Assembly: GCA_947169265.1 (NCBI GenBank)
Contig: CAMVPC010000009.1
Coordinates: 27,701-91,700, forward strand
Origin: an uncultured Prevotellaceae bacterium
GTDB taxonomy: Bacteria; Bacteroidota; Bacteroidia; Bacteroidales; Muribaculaceae
Direction: 5' to 3'
DNA: 64,000 bases
Numbering within the stretch: the stretch's first letter is position 1; the number at the start of each line of letters is the position of its first letter. The position numbers and the translations under genes are program-made. This document shows, in pieces, positions 17,301-24,730 of this stretch. The notes below the pieces were generated by a model. That model did not search any database. It was not told the origin of the DNA and saw only the letters and a list, made by a program, of their open reading frames with translations.

Positions 17301-17910
17301 TCATGCCTTCCACCGGGTTCTGGATGCTGCCATACAGCTCGCGCGGTATCCAGGGCGCATAGATGCGGTCGGCCGCGCTCCAGCCATATTTGCTGGCCGT
17401 CTTATAGGTCGATCTCCAGTTAGGCGCGTCGGCAACGCCACCTTGACGCGTGAAGAACATGTCGGGTCGCGAATAAATGCTGGGATTCATATTCGCGGGA
17501 TTATTGCTTTGACCCCAGTAAATCAAGTTGCGATGAGCGTGCTCCTCGTAGTTGATATAACGCGGCGTAATCTGATATTCGCAGGCGGTACCATCGCTCA
17601 GGTACTCATCGTGGTAGTTTTGGCCCGGCACCTCGGGGTCGGTATACACGGCGGCGAGCAGGGCGAACATTTGGTCCACGTCCTCGGCCTTCTCTGTAAT
17701 TTTCGAGGTGTGGGTCGTTCCTTGGGCATCGGTCCAGGTGTAAGTCTTCTCTTCACCATTCTTGTCAATCCACCAGCCGTGCTGGTTCTCGGGTTTAGGT
17801 CTGTCCTGGGCAATGCCGGGCAACGTTGTCGTCATCGACAAGAATAACATTAACACTAAGCATGCGCACATTGATGCACAGCTTTTCGGGTTAGGTCTCA
17901 ATTTCTTCAT
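14326..17910 (-). CDS. Large secreted protein of unknown function (1194 aa)
   Basis: A basic N-terminus followed by a hydrophobic segment (ACLVLMLFLSMTTTLPGIAQ) gives a clear signal peptide. The mature part is rich in aromatic and Asp residues and beta-forming stretches. It includes early WTDAQGTTHTSK, mid-protein V.YYDINLNWRTYFDA and ATVIIPGTQELFINDASDHRS segments, and several T.TVNY-type strands. No catalytic domain is recognisable. The end (YYNLQGMEAEKPFDGVNIVVTT..) matches the tail of the truncated protein at 1-1044, so both may use the same export or surface-attachment route. The gene is transcribed alone from 17960-17991 and is bracketed by the inverted lipoprotein pair. Confidence 0.82.
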   Translation of the reverse strand: MKKLRPNPKSCASMCACLVLMLFLSMTTTLPGIAQDRPKPENQHGWWIDKNGEEKTYTWTDAQGTTHTSKITEKAEDVDQMFALLAAVYTDPEVPGQNYHDEYLSDGTACEYQITPRYINYEEHAHRNLIYWGQSNNPANMNPSIYSRPDMFFTRQGGVADAPNWRSTYKTASKYGWSAADRIYAPWIPRELYGSIQNPVEGMTLILVEIKESWDQSQYVQSQDRAVDPREFVSKSIKSMQVITESLRIDDAANDKNNPGYLFVIREISANRFYFLSKGRARAADFFSSPTYTAFEIISPRFTAIDSERLRGGNVERVEHDCYSVFQRGSSNAHYVVVDGGEEATVISNLSLFMPDKRFAGVKYDPATNTVSQTFDDWLPGGQYLYQPNAEKYRPGMLLYKAFLTATATPSATVNYYDINLNWRTYFDAEKLQTSVGQQFYVYILNETTGEFVNLTTVPEAAIGETTLLKNWTYPWPQREHAQKFTYYVSASPFETDENGNIVPSDIMVNTNTATVIIPGTQELFINDASDHRSRFALDEENVEFNVYRNRPLLTLTSDDVNTHSNVTYDFFRTHVDENSDTQDEKIADIRFTAYGIRAYYNNAMVFDEFMQWTEDGKLISTKTVRNGYWFHLINPDGTHLGWQDQENDGNRYWAVQDVIVNHTPIQLTAINDHSIKIDQLDLPEGAEVDVTFVFDPATNQLQLYYNADDAGVTSTGDIYTYTVNYVPETQKLGTGAAADGDVLYSDDTSTDLTYTGTVNVGGTIPMIDRFTASTETNSHPDNYSYQLKIGNYAASNTYDVPIMKSSTEVRFAGFLPEQVDEDLTRELREGRQLKIDFDVIMDRERNLEKYNVHRVHGSDYHTHVGKAERTNGDNLYLLGIDHATGKVTVELGAYPLESYFNGCSLRVWDDSDYCPDDNPEYVTEIFVGTRSYDGEHVQNTYGTNVAKVGVPQLTFTGEALLKSKSFAGKTSQKMGYKVGLKLTPDLTKMVTEDKSVYYYRIWRVNDDGSETLLNSIESDGEYGATFSKLKDKWPGGVSGNTNMVEVIDAFIADPVPAAETEEVYDVNTGETVLVKHGGKKEINYIARMYSTTEPIPAQDPSQTPRTAAGEGGIWPEEGADHDYYVTEKKVTVTFDADVATGIDMDRLAIDKEVVATRYYNLQGMEAEKPFDGVNIVVTTYADGTTSTVKQYVR

Positions 17911-17959
17911 TTTTAATATATTAGCTTAGTAATCATCGTTCGAAGCGCAATTCGAGTCG

Positions 17960-17991
17960 CAAAGTTACTAAAAAAAGTAGGCCCACCGCAA
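17960..17991 (-). promoter_or_regulatory. Bacteroidota-type promoter of the 1194-aa protein gene
   Basis: Minus strand TTG (17991-17989), 21 nt, TAACTTTG (17967-17960), 50 nt before the ATG at 17910. The rest of the 17911-18147 interval is AT-rich, and I see no gene in it. Confidence 0.65.
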
Positions 17992-18147
17992 TCGATTAAC
18001 ATTTATTAGTATTTTTTTGGAAATTCCTCCCGACGAACGTCACTCACTACCGCGATAAGGCTCGCTAATGCTTGAAACCACGAAGCGCACACAAGCCGCA
18101 GGATGACCGATTCGGAATAAAAACCTATAACCGATTGGGATTAAGGA

Positions 18148-18180
18148 AACCGCCCGCGGGCCGTGTGGCCGCGGGCGGTT
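18148..18180 (-). terminator. Strong GC-rich terminator of lipoprotein gene B
   Basis: AACCGCCCGCGG (18148-18159) pairs with CCGCGGGCGGTT (18169-18180). It is the inverted counterpart of the hairpin at 14181-14213. Confidence 0.8.
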
Positions 18181-18210
18181 GTTGAATAATCGTTGTGTAA
18201 AGAAACCGTT

Positions 18211-18732
18211 TTAACGGCAAACGAGCGTGTTGTTGGTCTTTTGGCCGTTCATCTTCATCAGGTCGGCTTTCTTAACTTTGGCTTTAGCCACGAGTTCCAC
18301 CTCGTCGCCGGGCTTGCCGTTCTTAATACATTCGGCAATCTTCTCCTGCGATTCGGGAGTGGTCACGAGCTCCATCTTGGCGGCTTCTTTATTGTCCTCG
18401 TAGAACTTAATCCAGATTTCGGTGTTGCCGTTCACGTCGTTGGCGGGCTCTTCGCTGCGCACGAGCTTGCAAGTGGCGGTCACGTCAAGTTCTTCACCTT
18501 CGCCGGCAAGTTCAAACTTAAAACCGGTAGTCTTACCGCGGTCGAACGCCTTGTAATTGTTGCCTGTCGAGCCGTTGAAACCGCCAAGCACAGTGAACTC
18601 GGTGAGCGCCGCGCCTTCTTCACTTGCGGCACTTGCGGTGCTGTCGTTGTCGCCGCCGCCGTTAGTTGTTCCACCACACGAAACCAAAGTCATTGCCATA
18701 GCGGCAACCATCATCATAAATACTTTTTTCAT
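18211..18732 (-). CDS. Small lipoprotein, paralogue B of an inverted pair
   Basis: 173 residues from ATG 18732; the frame is open upstream, but the signal peptide starts here. MKKVFMMMVAAMAMTLVSC gives a good lipobox (LVSC), followed by a Gly/Asp/Ser-rich linker. The mature domain aligns end to end with paralogue A (13624-14151). The main differences are in the linker and in the middle (WIKFYEDNKEAAKMELV instead of WMSYYAENAEGKNEKVAEIQFV). No promoter is evident in the 59 nt that separate it from the upstream 970-aa gene on the same strand. It may therefore be read through from the dockerin array. Function unknown. Confidence 0.83.
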   Translation of the reverse strand: MKKVFMMMVAAMAMTLVSCGGTTNGGGDNDSTASAASEEGAALTEFTVLGGFNGSTGNNYKAFDRGKTTGFKFELAGEGEELDVTATCKLVRSEEPANDVNGNTEIWIKFYEDNKEAAKMELVTTPESQEKIAECIKNGKPGDEVELVAKAKVKKADLMKMNGQKTNNTLVCR

Positions 18733-18791
18733 AAAATAAAATGTTTTAAATAAAGAAATAATATAATACTGCATTACGCATTATGTTAGTT

Positions 18792-21704
18792 TTATTGTAG
18801 TAACAGGTTGTAGAGGGCGGTCACGTCGGCGCCACTCACGACACCCTCTCCACTCACGTCGGGGTCGCCGGCCACCGTTTTGCCATCGAGCAGGTAGCCG
18901 TAGAGGGCCGTCACGTCGGCACCGCTCACAACGCCGTCGCCGTTCACGTCTCCGCGCAACACGACCACGTCAGGCGCAATCACGAGCGTGCCCTTGAATA
19001 GCCTGTTACTGCTGTCAATCATTCCACCATGGCTTGCGCTCCAGGTGGCGCCTTCGGTTACCACCTTGCAGCCGGTGAGCCGCAGATCGTTGAAGAACGC
19101 CAGGCAAGCGTAAGTACCCGTCATCTCCACGCGGGAGTTGTCGATCACCAGATTGGGGATGTAGGCAAGACTGCCGCTTTCATTATAACCCATCGCTCCG
19201 TTGATGCCTATTCCTGTATCTCGGGTGTTGGTGGCCGTGAGTTGTGCCATGTCCTTGACGGTGAGCGTGCCTTTGACCACGTTAATCGCGCCATTGCCAC
19301 CCAGCTCGGCCGCGCACGACGCGCTGTTGCCGGTGAATGTGGCCGAGGCCTCGAGACGCACAGCGGCTTTGCCCACCGCGAGGAGGAAGTTCTCGCCCGT
19401 GAAGACCACCTTCAGTCCTTCAACGGCGCTGAAGAGCGCATAGGTTTCGCCGCCATCTATTGTGGTGTTAGCAATGGTGAGCGTGTTGGCCTCGGGGTCG
19501 TAAACCACCTTGCCGTCGCCCAGAATGTCGCCGCAGTTGGCGCCGGTGACCTTGTTGCCCGCCACAACCAAGTCGTATTCGGGGACTCCCACCGTGAACG
19601 TGTTCACCGGCTTGTTGTCACTATCCAGCACGCTGTAGAAGAGGTAGTAGCCGCCTGACTCGTTGGCGTGTACTGCAGGGCCGAAGGTGGCACCGGTGGC
19701 CGGATCGATGAAATTCACGCCTGAGGCCAGCGTCATGCTCGCCGTCTGCGAGTCGTTGGAGTACTGGTTGACGCAAGCATAACCATCAGCTCCGCCGGTG
19801 GCGGTAAGCCGTCCGGCATTAATCTCATAGTCGAAACGCTCCAGCCCCGATGAGCTGATCGCGGCACCATCAGTCGATTGCGAAGTGAGCATCGTCACCG
19901 ACGGACCGTTGAGAAGCAGTTTCACCGAGTTGCAGTTGTAAGCCGAGAGACCATGCCCGCCACCGGCCAGTGTGAGCGTGCCGCTGCCGGTGAAACGCAG
20001 GGTGGCATTAAGCGCCGAGTTACCTTTGGCGCCGCCAACCACAAGGCCTGCCCCCGCGACCGACATATCCTCCACGATACATGTTCCCTGCACGTCGATG
20101 GTGAGGTCGTCGAGTACCTGGCCGTCGCCATCAAGCAGAATCGCGCCTACGCCGCTGCTTTGATAGGTTTTCAAAGCGGCATCGGTGAGCGTGAGCGTCG
20201 AGCCGTCGAAGGTGATTGAGCCGCTCGTGAGGCTGCCGCGGTCGGTGAGCACTTGCGTGAGGTTGTCCTTATTCTCCTGGGTCACTTTCACACCGGCGAT
20301 GGTGAGAGGATACTCATCAATTCCGGGCACGATTTCAAGCTCGCCCTCCCAGGTCTTGCCATCGCTGCCCACAATTTCATACACTTCCACCCTGCCGCCT
20401 GCCGGCTTGGCGATGTGGCAGTTTTTGAGCGTGAGCGAGGGGGCTGTCTGGATATATCCGTTATTGATATAAATGCGGGAATTATCAATGATGAGAGGCA
20501 CATCGTTGTTATCGTTTTGGATCAGGCCTCTCTCGGGAATCGTGATGTCGCAGTTGCGAATCGTAAGACCGGGCTCGGCGATGTGCTGGTGGGTAAACAG
20601 CCCGATGCCGGAGAGGTGCTGCGACGATTCGAGCGAGAGCGTGCTGCCCTCTTCGCCCTCGAGCACCACGCCCTGGCTTTCCTTGAAATCAATGGTATAA
20701 GTGCTGGCCACCGTACCAATGAGATTGGTGCCTTTCACCTTTATCTTGAGACCCTCCACGTCGGCGATGATGCCCTGCTTCTCGCTATAGATGGTGGCAT
20801 TGTCGAGCGTGAGCACATTGGACTCGGGGTCGTAGCTCACCGTGCCGTCGCCCAGAATATCGTCGCGATTGAAATTATCCACTTGGCGGCCGGCAATCCA
20901 CAAGGGATAAGTTTGCCCTATCTTGAGCGTTTTGGCCGGTTGTCCGTTGCTGTCGAGCCATGTATAGTGTTTGTCCTCATAGAAGCCAAACTCACCACCC
21001 GCCGGCTCAATAAGTGTCATATTCTCTCTATTGTTATAGAGCCTATATTCAGTGTGTTGACTTGCGTGCTTAACAGCCTCGGTGGCACCCGTGGCAAGTA
21101 GCGAGCCTTTATAAAAATTGTAAATAGCCGCGCTGCCCAACTCAGGGGAGCTTTTCGAATATATACCATAGTCGCTTTGCGCTGAGCCGGCTATAACATC
21201 GGGTCCATTAAAGTAAAATTGCACACCATCACGCTCTGTGTTTAGTATCCCTTGCTCAAGATTGAGTCGGCCGTCGTCTTGAAAATAAATCTCTAACCCG
21301 TTGCTAGAGCCGGAACCCACCGTCAAGGATTTGCAGGTAAACGCCGAAGGACCGCTCATGGTATTGTGAACCCCACATTCACCGGTAACATTAATTTTCA
21401 GATTCTTAATGTCGATGTCATAGTCCTCATACTCTCCGCCAACAGCAATCATGCCACGGTCGGACACGCCATTTTTGAGTACCGCATTGTCTAGATAAAG
21501 TACGTAGGCGTCGTCTTCATTCACAATTTTGGCAAATTCGATGGTGCCGCTCTGGAGCGTGCCTCGCTCCTGGCCAAGGATTTCCGTGAGTTTGTACTGG
21601 TTGTCGGTGGTAACTTGGAGTCCGTCAATCCACAAATTATAACGGGCCGCGGCGGCGCTGAGCGCCACCAGCGCGGCAATTAAGAATAATAACGTTTTTC
21701 GCAT
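18792..21704 (-). CDS. Modular secreted protein with dockerin-like tail (array member A, 970 aa)
   Basis: A signal peptide (RKTLLFLIAALVALSAAAA) is followed by four repeat modules. Each begins with a header of the form LxIxGxxVTxxNxxDILGDG..YDpexNxLTLdNaxI, at about residues 24, 266, 466 and 711. Each header is followed by short Asn/Gly-rich strands that look like right-handed parallel beta-helix rungs (LTIRNCDITIPERG, LIIDNSRIYINNG, LTLKNC). The C-terminus (about 914-970) carries two DVNGDGxxxGADVTALYxxLL calcium-loop motifs, as in type I dockerins (the second reads DVSGEG). It is probably surface-exposed. No enzymatic residues are recognised. It shares exact DNA blocks with both neighbours, so it is part of a recombining family. 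Confidence 0.85.
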   Translation of the reverse strand: MRKTLLFLIAALVALSAAAARYNLWIDGLQVTTDNQYKLTEILGQERGTLQSGTIEFAKIVNEDDAYVLYLDNAVLKNGVSDRGMIAVGGEYEDYDIDIKNLKINVTGECGVHNTMSGPSAFTCKSLTVGSGSSNGLEIYFQDDGRLNLEQGILNTERDGVQFYFNGPDVIAGSAQSDYGIYSKSSPELGSAAIYNFYKGSLLATGATEAVKHASQHTEYRLYNNRENMTLIEPAGGEFGFYEDKHYTWLDSNGQPAKTLKIGQTYPLWIAGRQVDNFNRDDILGDGTVSYDPESNVLTLDNATIYSEKQGIIADVEGLKIKVKGTNLIGTVASTYTIDFKESQGVVLEGEEGSTLSLESSQHLSGIGLFTHQHIAEPGLTIRNCDITIPERGLIQNDNNDVPLIIDNSRIYINNGYIQTAPSLTLKNCHIAKPAGGRVEVYEIVGSDGKTWEGELEIVPGIDEYPLTIAGVKVTQENKDNLTQVLTDRGSLTSGSITFDGSTLTLTDAALKTYQSSGVGAILLDGDGQVLDDLTIDVQGTCIVEDMSVAGAGLVVGGAKGNSALNATLRFTGSGTLTLAGGGHGLSAYNCNSVKLLLNGPSVTMLTSQSTDGAAISSSGLERFDYEINAGRLTATGGADGYACVNQYSNDSQTASMTLASGVNFIDPATGATFGPAVHANESGGYYLFYSVLDSDNKPVNTFTVGVPEYDLVVAGNKVTGANCGDILGDGKVVYDPEANTLTIANTTIDGGETYALFSAVEGLKVVFTGENFLLAVGKAAVRLEASATFTGNSASCAAELGGNGAINVVKGTLTVKDMAQLTATNTRDTGIGINGAMGYNESGSLAYIPNLVIDNSRVEMTGTYACLAFFNDLRLTGCKVVTEGATWSASHGGMIDSSNRLFKGTLVIAPDVVVLRGDVNGDGVVSGADVTALYGYLLDGKTVAGDPDVSGEGVVSGADVTALYNLLLQ
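20350..20816. repeat. 467-bp cassette identical to 24777-25243 (copy 1)
   Basis: Read side by side, bases 20350-20816 in array member A and 24777-25243 in member C are identical, an offset of 4427. The block encodes the beta-helix stretch from just after the LTLDNAT header to the GSDGKT segment. Flanking sequence diverges abruptly at the 3' side of the plus strand (gagcacattg against gagcacgttt). Confidence 0.85.
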
Positions 21705-21888
21705 ATTATCTATACTTATAATGAATAATTTAATTTTGAAGCAACAGGTTGTAGAGGGCCGTCACGTCGGCGCCGCTCACCACACCGTCGCCGCTCACGT
21801 CGGGGTCGCCGGCCACCGCCTTACCGTCGAGCAGGTAGCCGTAGAGGGCCGTCACGTCGGCACCGTTCACAAAGCCGTCGCCGTTCAC
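21306..21888. repeat. 583-bp exact direct repeat spanning the A/B gene junction (copy 1)
   Basis: Bases 21306-21888 are identical to 24148-24730, an offset of 2842. The block covers the first about 130 codons of member A, the 25-nt intergenic gap, and most of the dockerin-like tail of member B. The second copy covers the same parts of B and C. This is the footprint of a tandem gene duplication by unequal crossing over. Confidence 0.88.
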
Positions 21889-24546
21889 ATCGCCGGGTAG
21901 CACAACGGCGTCAGGCTCGATAATCACACTTTTTTGCTCTTTACGGCCCACTTTGATGGTACCGTATTGTTCATCATAGACGGCACCCTCGGGGTCGGTG
22001 ATAGAACAGTTTATCATTTCCAGGCCGTCGAGCAGCCACATGGCATACATGCTCGTGCTGTAAGCGCTCAATCGGGAGTTATCCACAGTGACGGTTTCCT
22101 TGAGCTGACCCGACGTGTCGTTCCAGCCCTGGATAGCAAAGGCTGTAGCCACCACTTCCACATTAGTGCCGTCGGTGACAGCGAGCTTGCCGCCACGAAT
22201 GAGGTTCACACCATTGTAGCCCATGAGTGAGAGCTTGCCGCCTCCCCTAATGGTGGTGGTGCAGTTGGAGCTTGTGGCAAATGCCGTGCTGGGCCAGCCG
22301 TCCACCATATCGCTGAGCAAAATGGCATTGTCGCCGGCGACAGTGATGGTGAGGTTGGTCACGCCATAGTTCTCAATACCGCCCGTTCCCTCGGTGATGT
22401 AGATGCCGTTGAGCACGAGGTGCTGGTCGCTCCAGTCGTAATTTGCCTTGCCGTCGCCCAGGATGTCGAAGACGTTGGCATGGGTGACACGCACGCCGCC
22501 CACCCACAGCTCGGGAATCTCAACGCTGCTCAGCACCAGTTTCGTGCCCTTGAGCACATTGCCCTCGCTGTCGTAGGCGCGGCCATCGGCGATATAGGCG
22601 CCCGAGGGAGCCTCCACGTCATAGTTGGGGATGTCGGACATGCTGATTGCGTTAAAGCCCACGAGGCAGGCCTGGTTGCCGGTAGCACTGATATATTCAT
22701 TGCCGGTGGTGATTTTCAGCTCACACTTGTGGGTGGTTTCATTACCCACGCCGTAGATACCGTAGTCGTCGGCTTCGACATCGAGCGCACCCATGCTCAC
22801 CTCGAGCAGGTCGCGCACTTGCACGCCATTCTTGGCATTCTTGATGTGGAGCACACCGGTGCCGGTGAAAGAGGTGGGGCAATCGTCGCCCAGCAAAATA
22901 CCGCCAACGCCGTTAGCGTCTATCACATTGTGGGAAATGGCGTTTATTTTCAAGTCGGGAATTTGACTGTTAATCACAAAGCCGCTGGTGACAGTGGCTT
23001 TCAGCTCCATGCCCTCCATGGTGAGCGTGTTGGTCACGGGGTCGTAACGCAGGGTGCCGTCGCCCAGGATATCGTCACGGTTATTACCGGTCACCTGGGT
23101 GCCGTTGATGGTGAGGTCATAGACGGCACGGCCTATCTCAACTTCTTTGGCCACGTTGTTATCGACATCAACTATCACACAACTGGGAGTCACAAACATG
23201 CCGCCGGCAGGCTTGACGATTTCGATGCCGTCGCCCATTGTGAGGGCTCGCACACCACTGAAGGCGCCCACTCCCGTGTCGAGGCACTTAGCCCACAAGT
23301 GGGCATCGTCGAGCACCGAAACCGAGCTCCCCACATCGGTGGTAGTGTTTGTGAGTCCGTTGAAGCCATACAAAGCACCATCGGCATACATCTTCACGCC
23401 CTCGGTAAGCGCCAGGGACGCGGCGCGCTGCTGCACCGCTCTACCTTGGTAGCACACCACTTGCAGCTCGCCGTCGCCGGCAAGCGTGGTGGCCGCTTCG
23501 CTGAAACGCATGGCAATGCCCGAGGCGTGGTCGTTCTCAATGCGGTTGGTACCCACCAGATTGATTTTCAAGCCATCGACCTCGCTGTCGAAGCTCAAGC
23601 CGTCGAACTCTTCGGCCGAGTTGTCACTGATGTGGGCATTGTGGAGCGTGAGCACATTGCTTTTAGGATTATAGAACACCGTGCCATCGCCCAGAATATC
23701 GTCGCGATTGAAATTATCCACTTGGCGGCCGGCAATCCACAAGGGATATTTTTTCCCTATCTTGAGCGTTTTGGCCGGTTGTCCGTTGCTGTCGAACCAT
23801 GTATTATAGTAGTTCTCCTCATAGAAGCCAAACTTGCCACCTGCCGGCTCAATAAGTTCCATGTCCTCCCAATCGTCAGATATGTCATATCTGGTACGCT
23901 CACTTTCATGCCTAACAGCCTCGGTGGCTCCTGTGGCAAGTAGCGAGCCTTTTTGTATATAGTAACAAGCTGTGTTGTTCGTCGAAGGGGAGCTCTTCGT
24001 ATAGATACCATAGTCGCTTTGCGCTGAACCGGCTATGACATCGGGTCCTCTAAATATAAAATACACGTCATCACGCTCTGTGTTTAGTATCCCTTGTTCA
24101 AGATTGAGTCGGCCGTCGCCGAAAAAATAAATCTCTAAGGTGTTGTAAGAGCCGGAACCCACCGTCAAGGATTTGCAGGTAAACGCCGAAGGACCGCTCA
24201 TGGTATTGTGAACCCCACATTCACCGGTAACATTAATTTTCAGATTCTTAATGTCGATGTCATAGTCCTCATACTCTCCGCCAACAGCAATCATGCCACG
24301 GTCGGACACGCCATTTTTGAGTACCGCATTGTCTAGATAAAGTACGTAGGCGTCGTCTTCATTCACAATTTTGGCAAATTCGATGGTGCCGCTCTGGAGC
24401 GTGCCTCGCTCCTGGCCAAGGATTTCCGTGAGTTTGTACTGGTTGTCGGTGGTAACTTGGAGTCCGTCAATCCACAAATTATAACGGGCCGCGGCGGCGC
24501 TGAGCGCCACCAGCGCGGCAATTAAGAATAATAACGTTTTTCGCAT
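21730..24546 (-). CDS. Modular secreted protein with dockerin-like tail (array member B, 938 aa)
   Basis: The signal peptide and first about 130 residues are identical to member A. Four modules begin at about residues 24, 266, 476 and 678 with the LxIxGxxVT..N..DILGDG header (for example LTINGTQVTGNNRDDILGDG). Between headers are beta-helix-like strand repeats (ITVAGDNAILLS, LAVTDGTNVEVVA). Residues about 883-938 hold the paired DVNGDG/DVSGDG dockerin-like loops, identical at DNA level to member C. Modules 3 and 4 have no close match in A or C, so the interior diversifies while the ends stay constant. The stop lies 25 nt before the A start, which suggests one transcript for C, B, A. Function unknown; surface adhesion or complex assembly is an inference. 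Confidence 0.85.
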   Translation of the reverse strand: MRKTLLFLIAALVALSAAAARYNLWIDGLQVTTDNQYKLTEILGQERGTLQSGTIEFAKIVNEDDAYVLYLDNAVLKNGVSDRGMIAVGGEYEDYDIDIKNLKINVTGECGVHNTMSGPSAFTCKSLTVGSGSYNTLEIYFFGDGRLNLEQGILNTERDDVYFIFRGPDVIAGSAQSDYGIYTKSSPSTNNTACYYIQKGSLLATGATEAVRHESERTRYDISDDWEDMELIEPAGGKFGFYEENYYNTWFDSNGQPAKTLKIGKKYPLWIAGRQVDNFNRDDILGDGTVFYNPKSNVLTLHNAHISDNSAEEFDGLSFDSEVDGLKINLVGTNRIENDHASGIAMRFSEAATTLAGDGELQVVCYQGRAVQQRAASLALTEGVKMYADGALYGFNGLTNTTTDVGSSVSVLDDAHLWAKCLDTGVGAFSGVRALTMGDGIEIVKPAGGMFVTPSCVIVDVDNNVAKEVEIGRAVYDLTINGTQVTGNNRDDILGDGTLRYDPVTNTLTMEGMELKATVTSGFVINSQIPDLKINAISHNVIDANGVGGILLGDDCPTSFTGTGVLHIKNAKNGVQVRDLLEVSMGALDVEADDYGIYGVGNETTHKCELKITTGNEYISATGNQACLVGFNAISMSDIPNYDVEAPSGAYIADGRAYDSEGNVLKGTKLVLSSVEIPELWVGGVRVTHANVFDILGDGKANYDWSDQHLVLNGIYITEGTGGIENYGVTNLTITVAGDNAILLSDMVDGWPSTAFATSSNCTTTIRGGGKLSLMGYNGVNLIRGGKLAVTDGTNVEVVATAFAIQGWNDTSGQLKETVTVDNSRLSAYSTSMYAMWLLDGLEMINCSITDPEGAVYDEQYGTIKVGRKEQKSVIIEPDAVVLPGDVNGDGFVNGADVTALYGYLLDGKAVAGDPDVSGDGVVSGADVTALYNLLLQN

Positions 24547-24730
24547 ATTATCTATACTTATAATGAATAATTTAATTTTGAAGCAACAGGTTGTAGAGGG
24601 CCGTCACGTCGGCGCCGCTCACCACACCGTCGCCGCTCACGTCGGGGTCGCCGGCCACCGCCTTACCGTCGAGCAGGTAGCCGTAGAGGGCCGTCACGTC
24701 GGCACCGTTCACAAAGCCGTCGCCGTTCAC
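24148..24730. repeat. 583-bp exact direct repeat spanning the B/C gene junction (copy 2)
   Basis: Second copy of the block at 21306-21888. It spans the 5' end of member B, the intergenic gap and the dockerin-like tail of member C. Confidence 0.88.

Noticed and set aside
22420..23943. A 507-codon plus-strand open frame opposite array member B
   Set aside because: Antisense shadow of a coherent repeat protein. Similar shadows recur over members A and C because the DNA is shared.
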